The notes beneath the pieces were generated by a model. The model had not been told where the DNA came from, searched no databases, and was given only the letters and a program-made list of their open reading frames with translations. A stretch of DNA of 64,000 bases. Origin: an uncultured Maribacter sp. (GTDB lineage: Bacteria; Bacteroidota; Bacteroidia; Flavobacteriales; Flavobacteriaceae). Both the position numbers and the translations under genes were made by a program. The DNA lies in NCBI GenBank assembly GCA_947498505.1, contig CANMKG010000003.1:554865-618864 (forward strand). The letters are read 5' to 3'. Shown one piece after another: positions 53,900 through 62,987 of this stretch (positions within the stretch are counted from its first letter, which is position 1; every line of letters begins with the position of its first letter).

Positions 53900-55059
53900 G
53901 CAAAGTAAAAAAGGTAGAAGCTTTTACATTAACGATACCAAGAGACAAGCCTTACTTGGGAGATGCTAAAAAAGGAGAAGAAGCAAATGAAAAAGGCTAT
54001 TTTGTTCGTAGTGGTAATAAAACAGTATACGCTACTGTAGATAGAACGGTTATAGTAAGAATAGAAACGGACTCTGGTATTGTTGGTTGGGGAGAAACGT
54101 ATGGTCTTATTGCTCCAGAAGCTACCATGGCGTTGATCAACGATTTTATGGCAGATTTTGTTGAGGGTAGAGACCCTTTTGATGTGTCTGTTATATATGA
54201 AGACATCTATAATATGATGCGCTTTCGAAAATATAGTGGCGGTTATTATCATGATGCGTTAGCAGCAATAGATATTGCACTTTGGGATATTTCAGGAAAA
54301 ATGGCAGGACTACCAGTCGCTAAGCTATTAGGAGGTCAAAGAAGAAAAGAAATTCCGGCTTATGTTTCGGGTTTACCAGAATCAACATTAGAAAAAAGAG
54401 TAGAATTAGCAGTTTCATGGAAAGATAAAGGCTTTAACAGTTTTAAGTTTGCTACGCCACAAGCAGGTGAGGATTTAAGCAAAGAGATGGAAACTTTAAG
54501 AAACGCATTGGGAGTTTCTACTAAAATTGCTTGTGATATGCATTGGAATCAAACTTCAGCAGAAGCAATAGCAAAAATCATTCAGATGGAACCTTATAAT
54601 CTATGGTTTGCAGAAGCTCCTACAGCTACCGAAGATATAAAAGGACTTTCCCACATAGCCCGCACCGTTAAAACTCCTATTGCTGTCGGGGAAGAATGGC
54701 GAACAGTATATGATGCAGAAGCTCGAATTAATGCGGAAGCTGTACATATTGTTCAACCAGAAATGGGACATGTTGGTATTACACAATTTATGAGAATAGG
54801 GCTAGCAGCTCAATTTCAAAATTTGAGTATAATACCTCACGCAACCATAGGTTCAGGTATATTTTTGGCTGCAAGTTTACAAGCTAGTTCTGCTTTAGAA
54901 GGTATAAAATCTCATGAGTATCAACATACTATATTTGATAGAAACCAACATTTAATAACTGAAGGCATAGGGGTAAAAAAAGGGATGTATAATATTACTG
55001 ACAAACCTGGTTTGGGTATAGAACCTACTCCATATACAATTTCGCAATTAAAAAAATAA
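53896..55059 (+). CDS. Enolase-superfamily mandelate-racemase-type cycloisomerase/dehydratase
   Basis: A 387-residue enolase-superfamily enzyme without signal peptide. Residues seen are Lys in NSFKFAT, metal ligands Asp in CDMHWN, Glu in FAEAPTA and Glu in VGEEWRT, and a C-terminal His in IPHATIGSG, the MR-subgroup pattern. Relatives convert 3,6-anhydrogalactonate to 2-keto-3-deoxygalactonate, or dehydrate sugar acids. Translational coupling to the aldolase supports sequential steps. The specific substrate is inference. Confidence 0.85.
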   Translation: MSKVKKVEAFTLTIPRDKPYLGDAKKGEEANEKGYFVRSGNKTVYATVDRTVIVRIETDSGIVGWGETYGLIAPEATMALINDFMADFVEGRDPFDVSVIYEDIYNMMRFRKYSGGYYHDALAAIDIALWDISGKMAGLPVAKLLGGQRRKEIPAYVSGLPESTLEKRVELAVSWKDKGFNSFKFATPQAGEDLSKEMETLRNALGVSTKIACDMHWNQTSAEAIAKIIQMEPYNLWFAEAPTATEDIKGLSHIARTVKTPIAVGEEWRTVYDAEARINAEAVHIVQPEMGHVGITQFMRIGLAAQFQNLSIIPHATIGSGIFLAASLQASSALEGIKSHEYQHTIFDRNQHLITEGIGVKKGMYNITDKPGLGIEPTPYTISQLKK

Positions 55060-55060
55060 C

Positions 55061-56782
55061 ATGGAAAAAGTAGACTACATTGTAATTATATTATATGCTA
55101 TTGGAATTGTTGCTGCAGGAATGATATTTTCTGGTAAAATGAAGAATTCTAAAGACATGTTTGCAGCTGGGGGTCAATCTCCTTGGTGGGTTTCGGGATT
55201 ATCAGCTTTTATGACATGTTTTTCAGCAGGAACTTTTGTTATTTGGGGAGGAATTGCATATAAATACGGTATAGTTGCTGTAGTTATAAATATTTGTTAT
55301 GGTGTAGCTGCGATGTTTGTAGGTAAATGGGTGGCAGGAAAGTGGCGAAAAGCAGGAGTTAATTCTGCTTCGGAATACTTACAAATTAGATATGGTTCAT
55401 CTATAGTGCAATTTTACACTTGGTTAAAAGGGATAATGGTAATGTTTGTTACCGGTGGGTCTATTTACGCCTTATCTGTAATCGTTTCAGCATTAATGCC
55501 TCTACCAGAAGGACACTTATTGGTTGACCCAGCAACTGGATTTTTATCCATACCTATAACCTCTGTTATTATCTGTATTATCGTAATAATAATTGCTTTT
55601 TCAGGTGGCTTATGGGCTGTCTTAATGACCGATGTGTTACAATTTGTTATTTTAACGGTTTCCGTTGTATTTGTAATTCCTTTAATAATAACTAAAGCAG
55701 GTGGTATTGATAACTTTATAAATAATGCACCTTCTGGATTCTTTTCTCCTGTTACTAGTGAATATAGTTGGTGGTTTATGATAGGATGGGCAACAATTAA
55801 CTTTGTATCCTTAGGGGGCGAATGGGCCTTCGTTCAAAGATACGTATGCGTGCCAAAATCCAAAGATGCCAAAAAAGTAGCATATTTAATTGGAGTATTA
55901 TATTTAGTTAGTCCGCTTTTTTGGATGATTCCTCCATTAATTTATAGAACAATTGAGGCTAATGTTAATCCGGAACAAGCATATATTTTAGCCTGTAAAG
56001 AGGTTCTTCCATTAGGAATGATAGGATTAATGATTGCTGCAATGTCATCTGCAACTGCTAGTATGGCTACTACAAGATTAAATGTATTTGCAGGAGCGTT
56101 TACAGAATTTTACAAAAGAGTAGTACGTACTGTAAACGAAACCCAATTAGTATTTGTAGGAAGACTCATAACAATAGTATTAGGTCTAATAATTATAGCT
56201 GGAGCACTATTAATTCCTCAATATGGCTATACTTCTTTTATTATTGATATTAATACTCTTTTATACATTCCATTAGTCCTACCTACTATTTGGGGCTTGT
56301 TTTCCAAAAAAATTAAACTTTGGGGCGTATGGTTTACTACTGTATTTGGATTTGTGTCTGCTTACGTACTTAAATTTATGTTAGCCAATGAAGGCTATTT
56401 AACCAATGTTGATTTATTTAACCCATTAGTCGTATGGATCTCTGAAAATAGTCGTATTGCGGATATGGTTTCAGGAGTTATTGGTCCATTTACAATATTG
56501 TTACTATTCGAATTTTTTAGTAAAAAAGAAGACCCTAAATGGAAAGAAGTTATGGAGTTAAGACAAACGTTTGAAAAAGAAAAACCCCTTTCAGCATCGT
56601 TGATGCCTTTAAAGATGCTGTATATAACCATATCTATTATTGCTGTTGCTATAGCTTTATTAGCTTTAATAAATGTTGAGCATATGCAAATTATGTTTTC
56701 TTTTTCAATTGCCTTAGCAATAATTGCGTACTTAGCTTATAGATATTTAAAAAATGCTAAGAAAAAAATAAGAGTACAATAA
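55061..56782 (+). CDS. Sodium:solute symporter family transporter (SSS)
   Basis: A 573-residue inner-membrane symporter starting one base after the enolase gene. Its SSS signature is MFAAGGQSPWWVSGLSAFM, SAGTFVIWGGIAYKYG and GGLWAVLMTDVLQFVIL. It is a paralogue of 37692-39338 but clearly diverged. It probably imports the anhydrosugar or another monomer that the enolase/aldolase pair uses. Confidence 0.9.
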   Translation: MEKVDYIVIILYAIGIVAAGMIFSGKMKNSKDMFAAGGQSPWWVSGLSAFMTCFSAGTFVIWGGIAYKYGIVAVVINICYGVAAMFVGKWVAGKWRKAGVNSASEYLQIRYGSSIVQFYTWLKGIMVMFVTGGSIYALSVIVSALMPLPEGHLLVDPATGFLSIPITSVIICIIVIIIAFSGGLWAVLMTDVLQFVILTVSVVFVIPLIITKAGGIDNFINNAPSGFFSPVTSEYSWWFMIGWATINFVSLGGEWAFVQRYVCVPKSKDAKKVAYLIGVLYLVSPLFWMIPPLIYRTIEANVNPEQAYILACKEVLPLGMIGLMIAAMSSATASMATTRLNVFAGAFTEFYKRVVRTVNETQLVFVGRLITIVLGLIIIAGALLIPQYGYTSFIIDINTLLYIPLVLPTIWGLFSKKIKLWGVWFTTVFGFVSAYVLKFMLANEGYLTNVDLFNPLVVWISENSRIADMVSGVIGPFTILLLFEFFSKKEDPKWKEVMELRQTFEKEKPLSASLMPLKMLYITISIIAVAIALLALINVEHMQIMFSFSIALAIIAYLAYRYLKNAKKKIRVQ

Positions 56783-56794
56783 AAAATATTAAAA

Positions 56795-58099
56795 ATGAAA
56801 TTAACACAAGAAATTCAAAGAATTACGATGCTATCTTTACTATTTATTCTCGCTATTTCCTGTTCAGAAAGTAAGCAGAAAACAGAACAAATAGCAGAAA
56901 AAAAAATGGAAGGTGTTTTTCCTTTTAAAATGCCAACAGAAAAGCCAAACATACCATTAAGTTCTTCATCCGACCGTATGTTCGATTATCCTACGCCTAG
57001 AGTACAGGATAATGAGCTTTTTTCTCAATTTAAATATACTCGTTTAAAAGGTTTCGATTATAGTAATGGCGATGGTACAGTTTCGCGTAGAGACCCATCA
57101 CGACCAATTTTTGTAAACGGTAAATACTACGTATGGTATACAAAGCGCCATACTAAAGTACCACCTATAGGATGGAATCGTGCTGCTGAAGCTACAGATG
57201 AAATACCATCAACTGATTGGGATTTAGCAGATGTTTGGTATGCAACAAGCGAAGATGGAATTACTTGGGAGGAACAAGCTGTAGCCATTTCTAGACCAGA
57301 AAAGCCAAATTCTGGCTGGCGTTCTGTAGCTACGCCAGACATATTAGTATGGAAAGGAAAATACTATTTGTATTATCAAGCATTTGATGAGCCTAGTGGT
57401 TTAAAAGGAGATTTATGCCCGGTATCTGTTTCTTACGCAGATTCTCCAGATGGTCCTTGGACACATGGCGGAGATAAAGTAATTCCTTTTGGAAAAGAAA
57501 ACGAATGGGACCATAAAGCTACACATGATCCACAGCCTATTGTTCACGACGGAAAAATTTATGTTTATTACAAAGCAGCCTATAACAAGTGGCCAGATAA
57601 TAGAAAAAACTATGCTGTAGGCCATGGTTTAGCTATTGCAGATGATCCTTTAGGTCCTTATGAAAAACACCCGCTAAACCCAGTAATGCAATCTGGACAT
57701 GAAACTACTTATTGGCCTTATAAAGGAGGAATAGCAACTTTAGCAATTAAAGATGGTAACGAGCGTGAAACCATACAGTATGCCGAAGACGGTGCTAATT
57801 TTGAAATAGCATCAAGTGTTTCTTTAACACCTACGGCAGCGGCACCATTTGTAGCAGATGCCTTTACAGATACAAAAGACGGTAGAGGATTTACTTGGGG
57901 CTTATCTCATTTTATAAATGCAGGAACTTCTAAAAAAAGCTACTCTATTATTGCTCGTTTTGATTGCGACTTAAGTTTAGATTATGACGAGCCTGCATAT
58001 AAAAATACAGGAGTTTGGCATAAACCAGAAGTGTATTTTGCACAAGGAGTAGGTAGTATTAATAAACATCCAGAAGGAAGGACTATTAAGAAGAAATAG
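56795..58099 (+). CDS. GH117-like α-1,3-anhydrogalactosidase candidate, lipoprotein
   Basis: A 434-residue lipoprotein (lipobox AISC). It has the five-bladed propeller features of GH117: LKGFDYSNGDGTVSRRDPSRP, YYVWYTKRHTKVPP, ATPDILVWKGKYYLYYQAF, and ATHDPQPIVHDGKIYVYYKA, with Asp residues in RRDP, TPD and THDP as candidate acid/base or metal-linked residues. GH117 enzymes release 3,6-anhydro-L-galactose from neoagaro-oligosaccharides. It follows the second SSS transporter by 12 bases, matching uptake of the released monomer. Similarity is by motif reading, not by search. Confidence 0.75.
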   Translation: MKLTQEIQRITMLSLLFILAISCSESKQKTEQIAEKKMEGVFPFKMPTEKPNIPLSSSSDRMFDYPTPRVQDNELFSQFKYTRLKGFDYSNGDGTVSRRDPSRPIFVNGKYYVWYTKRHTKVPPIGWNRAAEATDEIPSTDWDLADVWYATSEDGITWEEQAVAISRPEKPNSGWRSVATPDILVWKGKYYLYYQAFDEPSGLKGDLCPVSVSYADSPDGPWTHGGDKVIPFGKENEWDHKATHDPQPIVHDGKIYVYYKAAYNKWPDNRKNYAVGHGLAIADDPLGPYEKHPLNPVMQSGHETTYWPYKGGIATLAIKDGNERETIQYAEDGANFEIASSVSLTPTAAAPFVADAFTDTKDGRGFTWGLSHFINAGTSKKSYSIIARFDCDLSLDYDEPAYKNTGVWHKPEVYFAQGVGSINKHPEGRTIKKK

Positions 58100-58138
58100 T
58101 AAGGAGAATGTTTTTGAAGTTGATTAGAACTAGATTTG

Positions 58139-58172
58139 GACGAAGATAAATTATACGAATCTTATCTTCGTC
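58139..58172. terminator. Bidirectional hairpin between converging GH117 and repressor genes
   Basis: GACGAAGATAA at 58139-58149 pairs perfectly with TTATCTTCGTC at 58162-58172, an 11-bp stem with a 12-base loop. It overlaps the last codons of the repressor gene and lies 40 bp after the GH117 stop. Without a long T-run it is a weak terminator candidate. Confidence 0.45.
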
Positions 58173-58893
58173 TTGATCTTTTAACATCTACAATATTGTA
58201 TAACCCAATTAGGTCATCTAGATTAACGCTAAAATCTTCGTAGTAATCATTTAGACTATGAAGGGTAATTTCACCCTTTTCGGTATTGTGTTCAACAATA
58301 CGTTTGGCAAGAATTCCTCGTTCGCGATGAATAATTACAAAATCCCATTTTTTAATGTGAAGTTTGTTTACCCAATGCTGTTTTTGCACTTCCCTACATA
58401 AAAGCAAATCGCCTTCAAAAAGACTTTCTCTTGGATTTTCATCAGACTCCATACTATCACCAGATACCTCAAAGGTTAAATAAGAGCCTTTGTATTCACG
58501 ATCAACTTCCCAAGGTATTTTAGGTAAATCTTCTAAATATTCTTCATCTTCCCAACCAGATAAAAAACCAGCACGTGCTCTGTGTGAAACTAAAGGTACA
58601 AGCTTAAAACGCTCATAGTTAACCCATAATGCATCCACATTTTTAATGTCTGTAACAGGTTCTTTAGTTTGCTTTAGCATTTCTCCTTTACCTGTGAGAA
58701 GCCATTCAGCATCAATTTCGTCAAACGATTGTTGTATTATTCCTAATTTCTCAGGATCGGGTTTTTGTTTTCCTTTAATGTAATTAGAAGCAACCTGATG
58801 TGATAAGCCAGTAGCGTCAGCAAATTCGGAATATTTGCTAAAACCCTTATAATCAAATATTTGTTTTATTCTTTCTGAGATTGTAGAGTCCAT
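58162..58893 (-). CDS. CI/LexA-like self-cleaving repressor (XRE HTH + S24 peptidase)
   Basis: A 243-residue phage-type repressor. The N-terminal XRE helix-turn-helix spans about residues 15-50 (FADATGLSHQVASNYIKG). A hinge contains the Ala108-Gly109 cleavage pair (RARAGF), and the S24 catalytic dyad is Ser147 (VSGDSMES) and Lys197 (GILAKRIV). Such repressors self-cleave on RecA activation and derepress prophage or SOS genes. It is divergent from the secreted-protein operon at 59170 with palindromic operators over that operon's promoter. Confidence 0.9.
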   Translation of the reverse strand: MDSTISERIKQIFDYKGFSKYSEFADATGLSHQVASNYIKGKQKPDPEKLGIIQQSFDEIDAEWLLTGKGEMLKQTKEPVTDIKNVDALWVNYERFKLVPLVSHRARAGFLSGWEDEEYLEDLPKIPWEVDREYKGSYLTFEVSGDSMESDENPRESLFEGDLLLCREVQKQHWVNKLHIKKWDFVIIHRERGILAKRIVEHNTEKGEITLHSLNDYYEDFSVNLDDLIGLYNIVDVKRSRRR

Positions 58894-59169
58894 ATATCGA
58901 TTTTATAAGAAATTTATCCAATATTTATTTGATTTATCAAACAATTGTTTTATATTTGTATTGTAATTGAAGCTAAAATACAAAAAACATTGTATTTAAG
59001 TAATTAAAATCAAACAAATATTAATATAAAACAACAAAAGTATGATGTAGCATAAAAATAAATGACCCAAAACGGTGGAAAGAGCATCGCCGTAAGGCTT
59101 CATAATCAGGGATTAGCGTAGGCTTTAAAGATGACTCAGTTTAAAATAAAATAATAAATAAAATAATAA
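58894..59169. promoter_or_regulatory. Divergent promoter region with operator palindromes and a short GC-richer island
   Basis: A plus-strand Bacteroidota promoter is clear: -33 TTTG at 58928-58931, then 19 bp, then TATATTTG at 58951-58958. Two inverted repeats overlap it: TTTGAT-TT-ATCAAA (58928-58941) over the -33 box and AAACAATTGTTT (58939-58950) just before the -7 box, ideal sites for the divergent repressor. The transcript would carry a leader of about 200 bases. It includes a less AT-rich stretch at 59062-59140 with a 19-codon open frame (59062-59121); its role is unknown. Confidence 0.8.
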
Positions 59170-60594
59170 ATGAAGAAAATAATTTATACCATATTATTAA
59201 TGGCGGGTAGTTACAGTTTTGCTCAAGGCTATCCTCAAATGGAAACCATGACTTTGGTTCCGCAAAATGCCCCAACAAACCCTATTGAAGGTCAAGTCTA
59301 TTACGATATTGGACAAAAAGCCGTTTTTGTTTATAACGGAAGTGGTTGGGTGAATTCATTCGAAGACACTGATAATCAAACGGCTGCTGAGGTGGTATTT
59401 ACACCTAGTGGCCCGATTAGCGCGGTTAATGTACAGGGAGCTATTGACGAATTGGGATTGGAAAAGGCAGCTGATGCTTCAGTAATTAAGAAAAGTACAT
59501 CCAATATTATTAGTAGTGACATGTCTATCAGTAACGGAAGTGGTTTTGGAATTGATTTCGAACCCAATTCTAGTAGAATGACATTTAGTGCATCACAATT
59601 TGGAAGTAATACAAATTTAGAGCTTAAGCCTAATTCGTTGCAAGTCTATGGGTTGTCTAATGCTGAAATTGATGCCGTAGGAGACGGCTCGTTAATCACT
59701 AAAGGATATGCTGATGCTAATTACTCTGGAGATCAAACTGCAAGTGAGGTATCTTTTACGCCAAATGGTTCAATTGCAGCTACCACGGTGCAGGCAGCCA
59801 TTGAGGAGGTAAGAGATGAAGCTTCTTTAATGGGGGTGTCAGGCTTGATAGTAAATGATATTGGGTCTTCGGATTTAATTATTACAGCAAATGAATTTGG
59901 AAAGTTTAATACTTCAAGCTCTACTATTACTTTAACAGTAGATAATTCTCAGCCTATTAATAGTAAAGCTGTTTTTCAGCCCATAGGAGGAAATACAATA
60001 TATGTTGTGCCTGCAAGTGGTGTCACGTTTATTGGTACTGATATTGAAGAGGCATTTTCTGTTAGTGAAAATAATTTAGGGGGTATTTTTAAAATTGCAG
60101 ATAACACTTATAGCGTATCTGGAAATGTGGAGGCTTATACTCCACCACCGAGCAATTTACTTGTTTTAAATGCATCCCACCCTACGGATGAAGCTAATTC
60201 AACTAATGGATGGGGAACTTATGGAGGAAGTATTGATTTAAGTGTTGATTCTGATTCCTATGTAGGGTCTTATGCTATAAAGGGGCAATTAAATGCAAAC
60301 GCTTCTGTTCAGCGTATACATTATAATTTTTCCGGAGAAGTTGGTGGAGTCTATGAAGTTAGATTCAGAGCCAAAAAAGGGCAAGGGACAAATGTTTATA
60401 TGAATTTATGGTCAGGTTGTACTGGAGGGCCTTCTGTTGTGCCTTTAACCTCTTCCTATTCAGAATATGTTTATACTATTACTGCAACAAGTGCAGATAT
60501 GAGGTTTGATTTTTGGGTTCATACTTTTAGTGGATCGGGGAGTCTTGGAGATAACATTTTTGTTGATGATTTTACAATTTTAAAGCAGGATTAA
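59170..60594 (+). CDS. Secreted fibre-like protein with C-terminal carbohydrate-binding-like domain
   Basis: A 474-residue secreted protein (signal ending near SFAQ). The N half carries two DTDNQTAAEVVFTP / SGDQTASEVSFTP elements, each followed by a TVQAAIEEV or NVQGAIDEL helix, like repeats in phage fibre or trimeric surface proteins. The last 150 residues, from LLVLNASHPTDEANS to GDNIFVDDFTILKQ, resemble a CBM4/9-type jelly-roll. Attachment to a glycan surface is inferred. It is the first gene behind the repressor-controlled promoter. Confidence 0.65.
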   Translation: MKKIIYTILLMAGSYSFAQGYPQMETMTLVPQNAPTNPIEGQVYYDIGQKAVFVYNGSGWVNSFEDTDNQTAAEVVFTPSGPISAVNVQGAIDELGLEKAADASVIKKSTSNIISSDMSISNGSGFGIDFEPNSSRMTFSASQFGSNTNLELKPNSLQVYGLSNAEIDAVGDGSLITKGYADANYSGDQTASEVSFTPNGSIAATTVQAAIEEVRDEASLMGVSGLIVNDIGSSDLIITANEFGKFNTSSSTITLTVDNSQPINSKAVFQPIGGNTIYVVPASGVTFIGTDIEEAFSVSENNLGGIFKIADNTYSVSGNVEAYTPPPSNLLVLNASHPTDEANSTNGWGTYGGSIDLSVDSDSYVGSYAIKGQLNANASVQRIHYNFSGEVGGVYEVRFRAKKGQGTNVYMNLWSGCTGGPSVVPLTSSYSEYVYTITATSADMRFDFWVHTFSGSGSLGDNIFVDDFTILKQD

Positions 60595-60595
60595 A

Positions 60596-62230
60596 ATGAA
60601 GACTATTATATGCTTTTTATTGTTTTTGCTTGCTGTAAGCATAAATGCTCAGACAAGATATGTAACTGTTTCAGGAAGTTCAGCAAATGATGGTTTAACA
60701 GAAAATACAGCCTGGTCGTTATCTCATGCCATTTCTTCTGCAACAGGCGGTATGATTATTAATGTTAAATCCGGTTTGTATTCAGGTAGTTATACCCAGT
60801 TGAACGATGGTTCGATTTCAAATCCTATAAAATTTGTTGGTTATGTGAATACACCAGGTGATATAGTAAGTAATAACGCATCAACGTTTCAACGCACAAA
60901 GATGTACAATGAGTTGCCTTCTGCTTTCATTATGCCATTGATTAGAGGGATTGATGAAAATTCAGGAACGGGATTAAAGGTGGATGGTGATTTTGTTTTT
61001 TTCGAAAACATTCAGGTTGAACGTTTCGCGTTGTCCATTATTTGGAATGGTGATAATGGAGGGTGTAAAAACTGTGTTACAAATCAAAATGGTGAACAGG
61101 ACAACAACAACCTTCAAAATGGAAGAGGATTTCATTTGTACGGAAATAGCAATTTAATCGAAGACTGTTTTTTTCTTAATGCGAATGCTGAAATGTTCAA
61201 CATTAAAGGAGGTAGTAACAATGTCGTTAAAAATTCAGTAGCATGGTCTGATAATGTTCTTAATCCAGGTGGATATTATTTTGCAATTACGGGACTAGAT
61301 GGAAGTAATCCAATTAAATATGGGGAGAGTAATGTTTTTGAGAACTGTACGGTTTTTAGAAGACCGGAGGCAGATTTACATCGTGGTCATGGATTCGTGC
61401 TAAAAGATGCAGCTCGAAATAATATTGTAAGAGATTCGGAAACGTTTAATACGGGGATAGAGGTTAATTTTTCTGGTGTTTTCGATAATATTTTTGAAAA
61501 TATTAATGTGTATGGCCATTTTTCAGAGGATTCGAGCGAATTTTCTTCCAATATTAGAGTACTTAACGGGGCTCATAATAATATCTTTAGGAATATTTAT
61601 ATTGAAGATAGTCGATATCCGTTTAATTTTCATGACTTTGATGACGGATATGCCAATTCTAATGGAGATAGAGACGAAGCGCAGGGAGGTAATAATAACA
61701 GTTTCGTAAATATTATAGGGAACAGGTTTGATAGCGTTATTAGTTTCTCGTCAGAGGTTGATGGAAACTCTCTTTATAGTTGGGATAACACGTTTTATAA
61801 TTGCACATTTTACAATCACACTGGTGGTGGGGGATATATAAATTCAGACCAAATTACCAGTGGAACTAAATTTATTAACTGTGCATTTGATACTTTTTCA
61901 GTTGGTTATCCCTCTGATTATGTTACAAATGGGACAGCTCCAGTTGTTTATGAAAATTGCAATTTTTCGAACTGCTCTTATGTTCCCTCGGGGGGTAGCA
62001 TAACTACATATTCTAGCGATTTTATTGGTACAACCAGTGCTGAGGATTTTGCTTTGTCTTCAAGTAGTCAGTTAATAAACAAAGGAATTACGACGTTGTT
62101 TAATACTGATTTTAATGATAAAGTTAGATTTAACTTTGATATAGGTGCTTTTGAGTTTGGAGGAACATTTCCAACTAACTCAAACACTAAGAATAAAAAA
62201 AATGAAATAGTTAATTTTTTAACCAATTAG
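60596..62230 (+). CDS. Secreted right-handed parallel β-helix protein
   Basis: A 544-residue exported protein (signal ending SINAQ). It begins TRYVTVSGSSANDGLTENTAWSL, a start typical of secreted β-helix proteins, then has many N-rich turns such as NLIEDCFFLNANAEMF, NVVKNSVAWSDNV, NNIVRDSETFNTG and NNIFRNIYIEDS. The fold fits pectate-lyase-like or tailspike proteins. Catalytic residues could not be identified. It starts one base after the stop of the fibre-like gene, so both are co-translated. Confidence 0.75.
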   Translation: MKTIICFLLFLLAVSINAQTRYVTVSGSSANDGLTENTAWSLSHAISSATGGMIINVKSGLYSGSYTQLNDGSISNPIKFVGYVNTPGDIVSNNASTFQRTKMYNELPSAFIMPLIRGIDENSGTGLKVDGDFVFFENIQVERFALSIIWNGDNGGCKNCVTNQNGEQDNNNLQNGRGFHLYGNSNLIEDCFFLNANAEMFNIKGGSNNVVKNSVAWSDNVLNPGGYYFAITGLDGSNPIKYGESNVFENCTVFRRPEADLHRGHGFVLKDAARNNIVRDSETFNTGIEVNFSGVFDNIFENINVYGHFSEDSSEFSSNIRVLNGAHNNIFRNIYIEDSRYPFNFHDFDDGYANSNGDRDEAQGGNNNSFVNIIGNRFDSVISFSSEVDGNSLYSWDNTFYNCTFYNHTGGGGYINSDQITSGTKFINCAFDTFSVGYPSDYVTNGTAPVVYENCNFSNCSYVPSGGSITTYSSDFIGTTSAEDFALSSSSQLINKGITTLFNTDFNDKVRFNFDIGAFEFGGTFPTNSNTKNKKNEIVNFLTN

Positions 62231-62234
62231 TATA

Positions 62235-62459
62235 ATGAAAAAAATAAAAGAAACCTTTTTAAAAAAATATAGCGTGTGGGAGTACATTGCTTTTTTAGGC
62301 GGGCTAATTTTATTTGGTCATGCTATACGTGAAGTAGTATTAAAAAACTACGAGAGTATAATGGTTGTTGGGGGTATTGCATTAGCAGGTTTGGTGCTTA
62401 TGGCTTCGCCATTATTATATGTAAAACTGTTTAATCGTAGAACAGGTTTAGAAGAGTAA
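62235..62459 (+). CDS. Small two-TM membrane protein (holin-like size)
   Basis: A 74-residue protein with two hydrophobic segments (WEYIAFLGGLILFGHAI and MVVGGIALAGLVLMASPLLYV) and positively charged ends. Such size and topology resemble holins, but many other small membrane proteins look the same. It lies between the β-helix gene and a DUF5675 gene in one run. Confidence 0.5.
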   Translation: MKKIKETFLKKYSVWEYIAFLGGLILFGHAIREVVLKNYESIMVVGGIALAGLVLMASPLLYVKLFNRRTGLEE

Positions 62460-62478
62460 AATCATTAAAAAGCTAAGT

Positions 62479-62907
62479 ATGAAAACGGTATTTATTATTC
62501 GCTATAAAATTGGAAGAAAACAATCGTTAGGTAATTTGTTAATTCGTAACGAACACGGAAACATGGTATACGTACGTCATTTATTAGAATTAGGTTGGTT
62601 AAATAACAAACGTAATATTTCGTGTATTCCACATGGTACATATGACTTAAAATTAGAGCATTCACCAAAGTTTGGACGCAAACTTTGGGAAGCTTATGGT
62701 GTGTCCAATAGAAGTGAGTGTAAGTTTCATGTGGCGAATTTTGCAAGTCAACTCAATGGTTGTTTTGCTCCTGGTATGGCCAAGTTTGATATCGACCGTA
62801 ATGGCGAAAAAGATATGGTGAATAGTACTGAGGCTTTTAATGAATTCATGGATGCCATGGGAAGTAGTACAAAAGCTAGGTTGGTAGTTATAAATGCGAA
62901 AAATTAA
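62479..62907 (+). CDS. DUF5675 family protein
   Basis: A 142-residue protein without signal peptide that fits the DUF5675 pattern: a start with SLGNLLI, then the conserved NKRNISCIPHGTYDLKLEHSPKFG, a VSNRSECKFHVANFASQLNGCFAPG segment and an acidic C-terminal helix. The family is found in phage and phage-like loci and resembles small hydrolases or baseplate-linked proteins, with no proven activity. The invariant-looking His and Cys residues (IPHGTY, FHVANF, GCFAPG) suggest a metal or catalytic site. Confidence 0.75.
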   Translation: MKTVFIIRYKIGRKQSLGNLLIRNEHGNMVYVRHLLELGWLNNKRNISCIPHGTYDLKLEHSPKFGRKLWEAYGVSNRSECKFHVANFASQLNGCFAPGMAKFDIDRNGEKDMVNSTEAFNEFMDAMGSSTKARLVVINAKN

Positions 62908-62911
62908 TATA

Positions 62912-62986
62912 ATGGAAGACCTAGTTTTTGTAATGCTTTTGCTTGCTTTAGTGGCATCGTTTATTAACCCTAAACGCTATAATTAA
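62912..62986 (+). CDS. 24-residue membrane peptide
   Basis: A very short open frame begins MEDLVFVMLLLALVASFIN and is one transmembrane helix with a short polar tail. It starts five bases after the DUF5675 gene and ends one base before the next ATG. Packing suggests it is translated, but no independent evidence was seen. Confidence 0.4.
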   Translation: MEDLVFVMLLLALVASFINPKRYN

Positions 62987-62987
62987 T

